Of a stretch of 21,020 bases of DNA, positions 1 through 8,073 are shown piece after piece. The stretch covers positions 1-21,020 of the forward strand of contig JBQTJV010000148.1 in assembly GCA_052386775.1 (NCBI GenBank), in the 5' to 3' direction. Both the position numbers and the translations under genes were made by a program. Position 1 is the first letter of the stretch, and each line of letters starts with the position of its first letter. The notes below the pieces were generated by a model. It did not search any database, was not told the DNA's origin, and saw only the letters and a program-made list of their open reading frames with translations. This stretch comes from DSOT01 sp052386775 (GTDB lineage: Bacteria; Pseudomonadota; Gammaproteobacteria; Burkholderiales; SG8-41).

Positions 1-1250
1 AGTATGCCCATTGCGTAGAGGCCTTCAGACGCATCGCACTGTGCAGCAGCGAGATAGGGTTCAGCTTGCACCACAACGGTCGCGCCCAGTGGCACCTCAA
101 ATCCCAGTCCCCCATCGAACGCCTCGACGCGCTGCTGGGGGAGGATTTCATGGGCAGTTCGCTCCCACTGGAGGAGGTCGCGAGCGGGATTGCGCTGCGC
201 GGACGCATCGGCCTCCCCGAAAACGCCCGGGCCAGCCGCGAGGTCCAGTACCTGTTCGTCAACGGCCGCTTCGTGCGCGACCGGCTGCTGGCCCATGCCG
301 TGCGCCAGGCGTACCAGGATGTGCTGCATCACGACCGGCATCCCGCGTTCGTGCTGTTTCTCGAAATGGATCCGGAGCGCGTCGACGTAAACGTGCATCC
401 GACCAAGACGGAAGTGCGCTTTCGCGATGCACGCGGACTCCATCAGTTCGTGTTCCATGCCCTGCACAAGGCATTGGCGAGAACAGCCGGCAGCGCGGTG
501 GCGAGCGGCGTTCCGACGGAGGCGCCACCCCCTGTCTCGCCGGTCTATTCGAGGCAGGCGGCGATGGGGCTCGCGGTCACGCAACCGACTTCCTTTTACG
601 AGACGCTTTTCGGGGGCCAGGCGGCACCGCTGGCCCTTGCCGGATCGGGGACCGAGGCGACCACAGCGCCACCGCTCGGTTTTGCGTTGGCGCAGCTCGC
701 GGGCGTCTACATTCTCGCCCAGAACGAAGACGGCCTGGTGATCGTGGACATGCACGCGGCTCACGAGCGCATCATGTACGAGAAGCTCAAGGGGGCGCTC
801 GACACGGCACGCATTCCCATGCAGCCGCTGCTCGTGCCGGTGACGTTCGAGGCGGATGCGCTGGACGTGGCGACCGCGGAGGAATACCGGGAGGTGCTCC
901 ACACCATCGGCTTCGACGTGGGCGTCGTCGGCCCGGCCACGCTCGCCGCGCGCGGCGTTCCGGTCATGTTGCAGGACGCCGATGCGCGGGCGCTGGCGCG
1001 CGACGTATTGCGCGAAGTGCGCGAGGTGGGTGCGAGTCGCGTTCTTACCGAACGCCGTAACGAGTTGCTGGGGACCATGGCCTGTCACGCCGCGGTGCGC
1101 GCCAACCGACGGCTCACCGTGCCGGAGATGAACGCGCTGCTGCGCGAGATGGAGGAAACCGACCGCTCGGGGCTGTGCAATCACGGTCGTCCGACGTGGC
1201 GCCATATCTCCATGGCCGAACTCGACCGGCTTTTCATGCGCGGGCGCTAA
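1..1250 (+). CDS. mutL: DNA mismatch repair protein MutL, 3' part (endonuclease type)
   Basis: The gene runs in from the left edge; the reading frame is open from base 3, so the true start and most of the N-terminal GHKL ATPase domain lie outside. MutL couples MutS mismatch recognition to strand removal. What remains begins in the second half of the ATPase region, continues through the transducer domain (VQYLFVNGRFVRD, VDVNVHPTKTEVRF), then a Pro/Ala-rich linker near bases 480-660, then the C-terminal dimerisation domain. That domain carries DMHAAHERIMYE (747-782), which fits the metal-binding endonuclease motif DQHA-x2-E-x4-E with Met for Gln, plus ACHAAVRA, CNHGRP (1176-1193) and a terminal FMR. 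These are the marks of a nicking MutL, unlike that of E. coli, which lacks them. No frameshift is present. The stop is 6 bases before miaA, so the two are probably co-transcribed. Confidence 0.96.
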   Translation, partial: YAHCVEAFRRIALCSSEIGFSLHHNGRAQWHLKSQSPIERLDALLGEDFMGSSLPLEEVASGIALRGRIGLPENARASREVQYLFVNGRFVRDRLLAHAVRQAYQDVLHHDRHPAFVLFLEMDPERVDVNVHPTKTEVRFRDARGLHQFVFHALHKALARTAGSAVASGVPTEAPPPVSPVYSRQAAMGLAVTQPTSFYETLFGGQAAPLALAGSGTEATTAPPLGFALAQLAGVYILAQNEDGLVIVDMHAAHERIMYEKLKGALDTARIPMQPLLVPVTFEADALDVATAEEYREVLHTIGFDVGVVGPATLAARGVPVMLQDADARALARDVLREVREVGASRVLTERRNELLGTMACHAAVRANRRLTVPEMNALLREMEETDRSGLCNHGRPTWRHISMAELDRLFMRGR

Positions 1251-1256
1251 AGCCCG

Positions 1257-2213
1257 ATGGAAAAAAAATTTCCACCCGCCATCCTGTTGATGGGCCCTAC
1301 CGCCAGCGGCAAAACCGCGGTTGCGGTTGCCCTGGCGGAGAAGCTGGGCTGCGAGATCGTCAGCGTCGATTCGGCGCAGGTCTACCGGAACATGAATATC
1401 GGCACGGCGAAGCCGGAAGCCGCGGTGCTGGCGCGTGTGCCGCATCATTTGATCGATCTCGTGGAGCCGCACGAAAGCTATTCGGCAGCGCGTTTTCGCG
1501 ACGATGCCCTCATCGCGATGCGGGAAATCACCGAGCGGGGCAGGATCCCGCTGTTGAGCGGCGGGACGATGCTGTACTACCAGGCGCTCACCGAAGGCCT
1601 GAATGAACTGCCGGAGGCCGATCCGGCGATCCGGCTGGTGATCGACACCATGGCGTCCGAATCGGGATGGCCAGCGCTGCACAGGGAACTCGCCCGCGTG
1701 GATCCCGACACGGCGGCGCGACTCGAGCCAAACGACTCGCAGCGCATCCAGCGCGCGCTCGAGGTCTATTACCTCACCAGCAAGCCGCTCTCCGCGTTGA
1801 TCAGCAAGCCCAAGTACGTCTATTTCCCCTACTCCCCGATACCGATCGCGCTGGTGCCCGGCGACCGCGCAAAACTGCACGACCGGATCGCCCGCCGCTT
1901 CGAAGACATGCTGGAACTTGGCCTCATCGGCGAAGTTCGCCGCTTGCGGTCTCACTACCCCCTGCAACCCGAAATGCCCTCGATGCGCTGCGTCGGCTAC
2001 CGCCAGGTGTGGCAGTATCTCGACGGGGCGTTCGGATTGGCTACGCTGCGCGAAAAAGGGGTCGCGGCAACGCGCCAGCTCGCCAAGCGGCAGCTGACCT
2101 GGCTGCGCTCGATGAAGCGGGTCAACACGTTCGATTGCCTGGCGGAAGGCCTGGCCGACCAGGTACACGATTTCCTGAAACGCGAACTTGACGCGGCATC
2201 CGTCACCGCCTAG
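1257..2213 (+). CDS. miaA: tRNA dimethylallyltransferase MiaA
   Basis: MiaA transfers a dimethylallyl group from DMAPP to N6 of A37 in tRNAs reading UNN codons, releasing PPi. The 318-residue protein is the usual length for the family. Visible motifs are the P-loop GPTASGKT (residues 13-20), the conserved DSAQVYR segment, GGTMLYYQALTEGL, and the C-terminal RCVGYRQVWQYL and LAKRQLTWLR blocks. The ATG at 1257 gives the expected short leader before the P-loop. No good Shine-Dalgarno is seen; translation may depend on mutL reading 6 bases upstream. mutL-miaA adjacency is widespread in proteobacteria. The usual follower hfq is absent: the next gene faces the other way, with only 12 bases between the two stops and no obvious terminator. 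Confidence 0.97.
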   Translation: MEKKFPPAILLMGPTASGKTAVAVALAEKLGCEIVSVDSAQVYRNMNIGTAKPEAAVLARVPHHLIDLVEPHESYSAARFRDDALIAMREITERGRIPLLSGGTMLYYQALTEGLNELPEADPAIRLVIDTMASESGWPALHRELARVDPDTAARLEPNDSQRIQRALEVYYLTSKPLSALISKPKYVYFPYSPIPIALVPGDRAKLHDRIARRFEDMLELGLIGEVRRLRSHYPLQPEMPSMRCVGYRQVWQYLDGAFGLATLREKGVAATRQLAKRQLTWLRSMKRVNTFDCLAEGLADQVHDFLKRELDAASVTA

Positions 2214-2225
2214 CGGGCGCAGGCG

Positions 2226-2834
2226 TCAGCGGATGCGCTGGGAAAGCGAGCCCAGGAAACCGGATAGCGCCTCGTGATTGCGCGGCAGGTGAAGTTTCAT
2301 GTCGCCTCCCAGGCTCTTGATCTCCACGTAGACCACCGGGCGCACCAGGGCGACGGCGGTCAGCAGCAGGCCCAGGAGGACAATGCCGCCGCAGACGTAG
2401 AGGAAGTCGATGTTGCCGGCAGGGATCAGATGCCGGGGCAAGAAGGCGGCCGCTGCACCGACGCCGGCCAGCGCGAAACCCAGGACGACCATCCACCACC
2501 GGATGTATTTCACGACGGCGAGCCGCATGATCGCGCGCAGTGGATATACCGTCTGGTGATCTCGCCCGCGGATGATCAGGCGCCGGTCGGTCAAGATCAA
2601 CTGATTCAGCCGCCCCGTGTCGACCACCTCAACGTTGTCCACCATGCTTTCGCCGCGCGCGAGTTCCAGCTCGTAGCCGCGCAACAGGCGCCGGTCCGCT
2701 TCGATGCGAGCCGATGCGGGCTGCAGCGGATCGGGTTCTTTCTGTGCCGGGATATCGCGCACTCCGCTGAACGTGGGTTCGCGGCGCTCGGCTTCGGCCT
2801 CCGTCCCGTGTTGTGTGCGTGTGTCCTCGTTCAT
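2226..2834 (-). CDS. Membrane protein with PH-like domain, function unknown
   Basis: This 202-residue protein has no gene name I recognise. Residues 1-45 are polar and probably disordered. Residues 65-105 contain LNQLILTDRRLIIRG and VYPLRAI, the strand pattern typical of bacterial PH-like (bPH) domains. Two hydrophobic helices follow (about 111-131 and 143-165). The tail holds VYVEIKSLGG and a final amphipathic helix, resembling the last strands and helix of a PH fold, so the fold seems to be split by a membrane hairpin. I chose the ATG at 2834 because it overlaps the xseA stop as ATGA, a translational coupling signal; an in-frame upstream start at 2876 would extend into xseA. The role is unknown; a membrane-anchored regulatory or scaffolding part is one guess. 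No signal peptide or catalytic motif is visible. Confidence 0.8.
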   Translation of the reverse strand: MNEDTRTQHGTEAEAERREPTFSGVRDIPAQKEPDPLQPASARIEADRRLLRGYELELARGESMVDNVEVVDTGRLNQLILTDRRLIIRGRDHQTVYPLRAIMRLAVVKYIRWWMVVLGFALAGVGAAAAFLPRHLIPAGNIDFLYVCGGIVLLGLLLTAVALVRPVVYVEIKSLGGDMKLHLPRNHEALSGFLGSLSQRIR

Positions 2835-4180
2835 TGGCTGTCCCCGGCTTTGCGCTTCACCAGTGCGCTCGCCCACCCCCGGGCAAACGTGATTCTGACG
2901 TCATCGTCGCGTGCGAGCTCCGCGCTGTCGCGGACGATGCGCCCCGCTGCGGTCGCGGTGATGCTGTAGCCGCGCTCTAGCACCTGCTGCGGGTTCAGGT
3001 GCTTGAGGTGCGATTCGGTGCGGCTGAGCACGCCGGCTGCCGCCTCCAGTTGCCGCATCACCGCCTGGTGGAGGCGGCGTGCCCGATCCGCGTGCTCGCG
3101 CAGCAGCCGTTGCGGATCGGCGCGCGAGACCTTCACCTGCGCGCCCAGTTCACGGACACGCCAGGTATGGTCCTGCAGTCCATGCGACCACGAGGCGCGC
3201 ATGCGCGCCAGTAGGTGCCGCAGCAACGCCATGCGCTCGCGGATGCGCTCCCCGGGATGCACCAAGCGCTTCGAAAGGTAGTCCAGACGCTGCATGCGCT
3301 GCTCCAGTGCACGAACCGCCCCGCGGGACAGGCGGCGTTGCCAATGAATCAGCTTGCGGGCGAGTTCTGCGCAGTCCGGCGTGGCGATCTCGGCGGCAGC
3401 GGTGGGCGTCGGGCCGCGCACATCGGCCACGAAATCGGCGATGGTGAAGTCGGTCTCGTGACCGATCCCGGTGACCACCGGTATCGGACAGGCATGGATC
3501 GCACGCGCTACGACTTCCTCGTTGAACGCCCAGAGATCTTCGATGCTGCCCCCGCCGCGGCAGACGATGAGTACATCGCACTCCGCACGCGCCGCAGCCG
3601 CCCCGATCGCAGCGGCGATTTTCTGCGCCGCCCCCTCGCCCTGGACCGGCGCCGGATACACGACGATGGCCAGCGGCGGCATGCGCCGCTTCAGCGTGGT
3701 GAGGACGTCGCGCAGCGCCGCCGCCTGCAACGATGTCACGATGCCGAGCGTGCGCGGAAAGGCCGGCACGGGGCGTTTGCGCTGCGGGTCGAAGAGACCT
3801 TCCTTATCGAGCCGGTTCTTCAGCCTCTCGTACGCTTCATACAGCGCGCCGAGTCCCGAGCGGCGCATCGTTTCGACGTTGAGCTGGAACTTGCCGCGCG
3901 CCTCATAGAGCGTCGGACAGGCGCGCACTTCGACCTGCGTTCCATTTTCCGGGCGCCAGTCTAGAAGCTGCAGCTTGTGCCGGAATATCACGCAATCGAC
4001 CTGAGCCTCGGCGTCCTTCAGCGTGAAATAGCAGTGTCCGGAATCGTAGCGCTTGAGGTTTGACAGCTCACCACGCACCCACATCAGGCTCAGTTTGCCT
4101 TCCAGCAGTTCGCGCGCGATCCGGTTGAGTTCGCTCACGGAAACCACGGTCGGTGCCGGCGGAACGGAAAGTTGTAGCAT
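2831..4180 (-). CDS. xseA: Exodeoxyribonuclease VII large subunit XseA
   Basis: XseA is the catalytic subunit of exonuclease VII, which degrades single-stranded DNA to oligonucleotides together with several small XseB subunits. From the ATG at 4180 it has 449 residues, close to the family norm. The N-terminal OB-fold (about residues 10-100) includes VSVSELNRIARELLEG, LWVRGELSN-like SLMWVRGELSN and GHCYFTLKD. The catalytic core holds LGIVTSLQAAALRD, CRGGGSIEDLWAFNEE and GIGHETDFTIADFVAD followed by PTPTAAAE. A long Arg- and Leu-rich coiled-coil region follows, ending with LERGYSI. A TTG start at 4219 would add 13 residues but lies upstream of the likely promoter, so I prefer 4180. No xseB is visible in the window. 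The downstream PH-like gene overlaps its stop. Confidence 0.96.
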   Translation of the reverse strand: MLQLSVPPAPTVVSVSELNRIARELLEGKLSLMWVRGELSNLKRYDSGHCYFTLKDAEAQVDCVIFRHKLQLLDWRPENGTQVEVRACPTLYEARGKFQLNVETMRRSGLGALYEAYERLKNRLDKEGLFDPQRKRPVPAFPRTLGIVTSLQAAALRDVLTTLKRRMPPLAIVVYPAPVQGEGAAQKIAAAIGAAAARAECDVLIVCRGGGSIEDLWAFNEEVVARAIHACPIPVVTGIGHETDFTIADFVADVRGPTPTAAAEIATPDCAELARKLIHWQRRLSRGAVRALEQRMQRLDYLSKRLVHPGERIRERMALLRHLLARMRASWSHGLQDHTWRVRELGAQVKVSRADPQRLLREHADRARRLHQAVMRQLEAAAGVLSRTESHLKHLNPQQVLERGYSITATAAGRIVRDSAELARDDDVRITFARGWASALVKRKAGDSQ

Positions 4181-4209
4181 GAGAACTCGCGCGCCTCGTC
4201 TCTTTACGG

Positions 4210-4238
4210 AATCTGTCAAATCCCCACTGCAATGTCAA
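4210..4238 (-). promoter_or_regulatory. Candidate promoter for xseA
   Basis: On the minus strand a perfect TTGACA (4238-4233) is followed by a 17-base spacer and a weak CAGATT -10 (4215-4210, 3 of 6 matches). Transcription would begin near 4203, leaving a leader of about 20 bases before the ATG at 4180. A second TTGACA lies at 4219-4214 but has no -10 at the right distance. The 145-base divergent gap 4181-4325 must also hold the ppc promoter; TTGACC at 4268-4273 is a possible -35 there, but I see no convincing -10. Confidence 0.35.
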
Positions 4239-4325
4239 TGCTGGCCCTGGCTGGCCGTGGCAACCGCTTGACCGCCGGCGCGCCGTGGAGGAATCTGTGC
4301 ACAATGCTGCAACGATCTCCCCATC

Positions 4326-7094
4326 ATGGACGCCCGGACACCCGCGCCAACTGAAATCGCTGACAAGGACGCACCGCTGCGGGAAGACATACGGCTGCTC
4401 GGCCGGCTGCTCGGCGATACGCTGCAGGAGCAGGAAGGCGTCGAGCGCTTTGCTCTGATCGAGGATATCCGGCGCACGGCCGTGCGCTATCGGCGCGATC
4501 GCGACGATGCGGCCAAGGAAGCGCTGGAAGCGATCCTCAACGCGCTTGATCACGAAACGGCGATATCCGTGGTTCGCGCATTCAGCTTTTTCTCGCAGCT
4601 CGCCAATATCGCCGAAGACCTGCATCACAACCGGCGGCGCCATGCCCACCAGATCGCAGGGTCCCCTCCTCAGGAGGGCACGGTTGCCTTCGCGCTTGAA
4701 CGCGTACGGGTCGCCGGTGTTCAATCCCGCTTGCTGCCTTTCCTGCGCGATGCCCTCGTGGCGCCGGTGCTGACCGCGCATCCCACCGAGGTCCAGCGCA
4801 AGAGCATCCTCGACTGCCAGCTCGAGATCGCACGGCTGCTCGGCGAGCGCGATCGTTCCACCCTGACACCATCCGAATCGAGGGACAGCGACGAGGCTTT
4901 GCGGCGCGTGATCCTCGTGCTTTGGCAGACACGGATCCTGAGAACGATGCACTTGACGGTGCACGACGAGATCGAGAACGGACTCGCTTATTTCCGCCGC
5001 ACCTTCCTGGACGCCGTGCCGCGCCTGCATGCGGATCTGGAAGATCTGGTCGCTCAAACCGTGGGCGAACCGGACTTTCGCCTGCCGGGCGTGCTGAAAA
5101 TCGGAAACTGGATCGGCGGCGATCGCGACGGCAATCCCTATGTGACTCATGAAGTGATGCTGCACGCCGTGCAAAGCCAGTCCGCCGTCATTCTCGAGCG
5201 TTACCTGCGCGAGGTGAACAGGCTGGGCGCGGAACTGAGCATGGCCGAGCGGCTGGTGGATACGACGCCCGCACTGCGCCAGCTCGCGGATGCCTCCCCC
5301 GATCAGTCCGATCACCGGCGTGATGAACTCTACCGCCGCGCCCTGATCGGCATACACGCGCGACTCGAAGCGACGGCTGGTCGCCTCGGCCACCGCAAAG
5401 CCGAAGGGATGCGGGCCGCGCCCCCTGACTATCGCGATTGCGATGAGTTCATGCATGACCTCGCCGTAATCGCCGAGTCGCTGGAATGCAACCGTGGAAC
5501 GCGCATCGCGCGCGGACGGCTGCGGCACCTGCGGCACGCCGCGCAGGCCTTCGGTTTCCACCTCTGCGCAGTGGACATGAGACAGCATAGCGGGGCGCAC
5601 GAGCGGGTCGTTGCGGAGTTGTTCAGCCACGCCGGCGTGCACCCCCGTTATCCGGAGCTGTCTGAAGCGCAGCGTGTGGACATCCTGCTGCGTGAGCTGG
5701 CAACCATGCGCCCTCTGGTGTCGCGTTACGTGGAATACAGCGCCGAAACCCGCGGCGAGCTCGCTGTCTTCGAAGCGGCGGCGCAGATTCACGCACGCTA
5801 TGGCGCACACGCCATGCCCAACTACATCATCTCGAAGACCGAGGGCATCAGCGACATGCTGGAAGTGGCCTTGCTGCTCAAGGAGTGCGGCCTGCTCGCC
5901 GCCGGACCGGAGCCCGTCTTGGCGATCAATATCGTGCCGCTGTTCGAGATGATCGCCGACCTGCGCCGCTGTGCCGGCGTCATGAACGCGCTCCTGGAAT
6001 TACCGTACTACCGCAAGCTTCTCGCCAGCCGGGCCAACGCGCAGGAAGTCATGCTCGGCTACTCCGACAGCAACAAGGACGGCGGATTTCTCACCTCGAA
6101 CTGGGAGCTGTACCAGGCTGCGGTCGAGTTGGTCGAGGTATTCCGCGGGCACGGCCTTGCGCTGCGGCTGTTTCACGGGCGCGGCGGAACGGTCGGGCGC
6201 GGCGGGGGCCCGAGCTACCAGGCCATTCTCGCGCAGCCACCGGGCAGCGTGAACGGCCACATCCGCATCACCGAGCAAGGCGAAGTCATCGCGAGCAAGT
6301 ACTCGGATGCGGAAATCGGGCGCCGGAACCTGGAGACGCTGGTTGCGGCAACGCTGGAGGCAACCATTCTCGCTCCGGACCGGGCCGTCGAGGACCCGCT
6401 CTGGCGCGAAACCATGGACGAGCTGAGCGAGCACGCGCTCCAGGCCTATCGCAGTCTGGTCTACGAGACGCCTGGCTTCACCGAGTTTTTTCGGGAAGCG
6501 ACGCCGATAGCCGAAATCGCCGAGCTGCGCATCGGCAGCCGGCCACCATCGCGTAAAGCATCGTGGGAGATTGCGGACTTGCGCGCCATACCGTGGGTCT
6601 TCAGCTGGTCGCTCTCCCGCATCATGCTTCCCGGCTGGTATGGGTTTGGCACCGCGGCACAGCGCTTCATCGACCAGAAGGGCGACGGCGCGCTCGGCGT
6701 GCTGCGCGCCATGCATCGCGACTGGCCCTTTTTCAACACGCTGCTTTCCAATATGGACATGGTGCTGGCGAAGTGCGATCTCGGAATCGGTTCCCGTTAC
6801 GCAGACCTGGTGCGCAATGCCGTGGTGCGCAACAGCATCTTTGACCGCATTCACGACGAGTGGCGGCGCACCGTGCGCTGCCTCTTTGAAATCACCGGCC
6901 AGCAGGAATTTCTGCACGCCAACCCCGCCCTCGCGCGCAGCCTGCGGAACCGCTCGCCATACATCGACCCGCTTAATCACCTGCAGGTCAACCTGCTGCA
7001 TCGGCTTCGTTCCGGCGAACGGGACGATGTGGTCGAGCGCGCTATCCTGCTGACCATAAACGGCATTGCTTCCGGGTTGAGAAACAGCGGCTGA
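4326..7094 (+). CDS. ppc: Phosphoenolpyruvate carboxylase
   Basis: PEPC carboxylates phosphoenolpyruvate with bicarbonate to oxaloacetate and phosphate, feeding the TCA cycle. The protein is 922 residues, a normal bacterial length. All signature blocks are intact: TAHPTE with the catalytic His near residue 152, GGDRDGNP (264-271), GYSDSNKDGG (578-587), and FHGRGGTVGRGGG beginning at residue 616, which contains the second catalytic His. The C-terminus ends GLRNSG, close to the conserved NTG tail. The ATG at 4326 gives a short Pro/Ala leader before DKDAPLREDIRLLG, where family similarity begins; it has no clear Shine-Dalgarno. A GGAGGA at 4286-4291 sits instead before an out-of-frame GTG. The gene appears monocistronic, divergent from xseA and followed by a long gap. 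Confidence 0.97.
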   Translation: MDARTPAPTEIADKDAPLREDIRLLGRLLGDTLQEQEGVERFALIEDIRRTAVRYRRDRDDAAKEALEAILNALDHETAISVVRAFSFFSQLANIAEDLHHNRRRHAHQIAGSPPQEGTVAFALERVRVAGVQSRLLPFLRDALVAPVLTAHPTEVQRKSILDCQLEIARLLGERDRSTLTPSESRDSDEALRRVILVLWQTRILRTMHLTVHDEIENGLAYFRRTFLDAVPRLHADLEDLVAQTVGEPDFRLPGVLKIGNWIGGDRDGNPYVTHEVMLHAVQSQSAVILERYLREVNRLGAELSMAERLVDTTPALRQLADASPDQSDHRRDELYRRALIGIHARLEATAGRLGHRKAEGMRAAPPDYRDCDEFMHDLAVIAESLECNRGTRIARGRLRHLRHAAQAFGFHLCAVDMRQHSGAHERVVAELFSHAGVHPRYPELSEAQRVDILLRELATMRPLVSRYVEYSAETRGELAVFEAAAQIHARYGAHAMPNYIISKTEGISDMLEVALLLKECGLLAAGPEPVLAINIVPLFEMIADLRRCAGVMNALLELPYYRKLLASRANAQEVMLGYSDSNKDGGFLTSNWELYQAAVELVEVFRGHGLALRLFHGRGGTVGRGGGPSYQAILAQPPGSVNGHIRITEQGEVIASKYSDAEIGRRNLETLVAATLEATILAPDRAVEDPLWRETMDELSEHALQAYRSLVYETPGFTEFFREATPIAEIAELRIGSRPPSRKASWEIADLRAIPWVFSWSLSRIMLPGWYGFGTAAQRFIDQKGDGALGVLRAMHRDWPFFNTLLSNMDMVLAKCDLGIGSRYADLVRNAVVRNSIFDRIHDEWRRTVRCLFEITGQQEFLHANPALARSLRNRSPYIDPLNHLQVNLLHRLRSGERDDVVERAILLTINGIASGLRNSG

Positions 7095-7157
7095 AGGCTT
7101 GACAAGCCGCGTCGCATACGCTCAGTCATCCACAGCGCGGGGTTCGCCCGGGCGAGG

Positions 7158-7185
7158 CCCCCATGGTGCTCCGCAACCAAGGGGG
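7158..7185 (+). terminator. Strong hairpin downstream of ppc, possible terminator
   Basis: CCCCCATGGT (7158-7167) pairs with ACCAAGGGGG (7176-7185) in 9 of 10 positions (one A-A mismatch), around an 8-base loop. It lies 64 bases after the ppc stop. No T-run follows, so it is not a canonical intrinsic terminator. It could act with Rho, protect the ppc mRNA 3' end, or be a protein-binding site. Confidence 0.35.
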
Positions 7186-7291
7186 AAGATCGCGTAACCC
7201 ATTGGGCGAAATGAAGAAACGTCCAGTATAAATTTTGTGCGCCATAACAAAACCCCTTACCCGGGCCTCACTTAGAGACAGTATTTACATA

Positions 7292-7326
7292 CTATCCACA
7301 CAGTTATCCCCAGAGCATGTGGACAA
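7292..7326. promoter_or_regulatory. Cluster of DnaA-box-like 9-mers
   Basis: Three 9-mers each differ by one base from TTATCCACA: CTATCCACA (7292-7300, +), TTATCCCCA (7304-7312, +) and TGTGGACAA (7318-7326, i.e. TTGTCCACA on the minus strand). A fourth, TCATCCACA, lies at 7126-7134. AT-rich DNA follows the cluster. DnaA binding is an inference from consensus matching only. Confidence 0.4.
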
Positions 7327-7434
7327 AGGTAAAAACCATTTTTCCTGATCAGCTTAAACGCAAATCGTAAAGCGATATATCAGAACCGGCTTGCTGAAAG
7401 CGTAGTGCCCGGATAAAGTTACGGCCAGTTTTTT

Positions 7435-7440
7435 GGGGAG
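7435..7440 (+). promoter_or_regulatory. Ribosome binding site fixing a TTG start for exbB
   Basis: GGGGAG ends 6 bases before the TTG at 7447. No ATG or GTG lies in frame between it and the conserved N-terminus, so this site supports a TTG start. Confidence 0.6.
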
Positions 7441-7446
7441 CCGATA

Positions 7447-8055
7447 TTGTTTGCAATCATCGAAGCCGCAGGCTGGCCGATCTGGCCGCTGCTGCTTTGC
7501 TCGGTCGTGGCACTCGCCATCATCGGCGAGCGCTGGTGGTCTCTGCGACAGAGCCTCGTCATGCCCAAGCATCTGCTCCCCCAGGTGGTCCAGGAATATC
7601 GACAGAACGGGATCAATGCGCAGCTCCTTACGCGGCTTTACGAAAATTCGCCGCTTGGCGTCATTTTTGCCGCCGGGCTGAGGAACGTGAAGACGACGCC
7701 CGCCATCATGAGGGAATCCATCGAAGAGGCCGGCCGACTGGTCGCGATTGAACTGGAGCGGTTTCTGACGAGCCTCGGCACCATTGCGGCGATTGCGCCG
7801 CTGCTGGGACTCTTCGGCACGGTGATCGGCATGATCGAAATATTCGGCTCGCAGGGCCCGCAGGGCGGCAATCCGCTCATGCTGGCACACGGTATCTCGA
7901 TCGCGCTCTACAACACCGCTTTCGGCCTCGTCGTCGCCGTGCCGAGCATGATCTTTTATCGCTATTTCCGCGCCAAGGTGGACGCGATGCTGGTCGACAT
8001 GGAGCTGCAGGCGATCAAGCTGGTGGAAATCGTGCACGGGGACCGGCAGGCGTAA
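7447..8055 (+). CDS. exbB: MotA/TolQ/ExbB family proton channel protein
   Basis: ExbB forms the pentameric inner-membrane channel that, with ExbD, uses the proton gradient to energise TonB-dependent or related envelope processes. The 202-residue protein has three membrane segments (about 12-30, 110-132 and 150-172), separated by the expected cytoplasmic region. The family signature PLLGLFGTVIGM lies at residues 119-129, and the channel-lining Thr positions appear as T125 and T157. The start is a TTG with a good Shine-Dalgarno. exbD follows after 18 bases. No tonB or TonB-dependent receptor is in the window. The link to lipopolysaccharide genes fits either an ExbB or a TolQ-like envelope role, and the exact partner cannot be read from sequence. 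Confidence 0.93.
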   Translation: MFAIIEAAGWPIWPLLLCSVVALAIIGERWWSLRQSLVMPKHLLPQVVQEYRQNGINAQLLTRLYENSPLGVIFAAGLRNVKTTPAIMRESIEEAGRLVAIELERFLTSLGTIAAIAPLLGLFGTVIGMIEIFGSQGPQGGNPLMLAHGISIALYNTAFGLVVAVPSMIFYRYFRAKVDAMLVDMELQAIKLVEIVHGDRQA

Positions 8056-8073
8056 CGCCGCCCCATCAGGACC

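Larger units (their letters stand above)
7095..7446. other. 352-base intergenic region between ppc and exbB
   Basis: No credible ORF lies here. The first half is GC-rich and contains a small hairpin at 7096-7108 (GGCTT/AAGCC, loop GAC) and a larger one at 7158-7185. The second half is clearly more AT-rich than the rest of the window. It holds TATAAA at 7227-7232 (a possible -10 with only a poor TTGGGC 19 bases upstream), a short inverted repeat AGTAT/ATACT at 7280-7293, and a cluster of DnaA-box-like 9-mers. I see no clear Fur box upstream of exbB, though one might be expected if the genes serve iron uptake. Confidence 0.7.

Noticed and set aside
11..1060. Second long plus-strand frame over mutL, hinting at a frameshift
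   Set aside because: The mutL frame is continuous from base 3 to 1250 with conserved motifs throughout; the other frame is Arg/Ala/Gly-rich noise.
4181..4219. TTG start for xseA adding 13 residues
   Set aside because: It lies upstream of the likely transcription start, and the ATG at 4180 gives a family-like length.
4068..5810. 580-codon minus-strand open frame opposite ppc and the xseA start
   Set aside because: It is codon-aligned antisense to ppc, whose conserved motifs are intact on the plus strand; same codon-bias explanation.
7099..7104. TTGACA as a -35 box after ppc
   Set aside because: No -10 lies 16-18 bases downstream, and the hexamer is part of the GGCTT/AAGCC hairpin.
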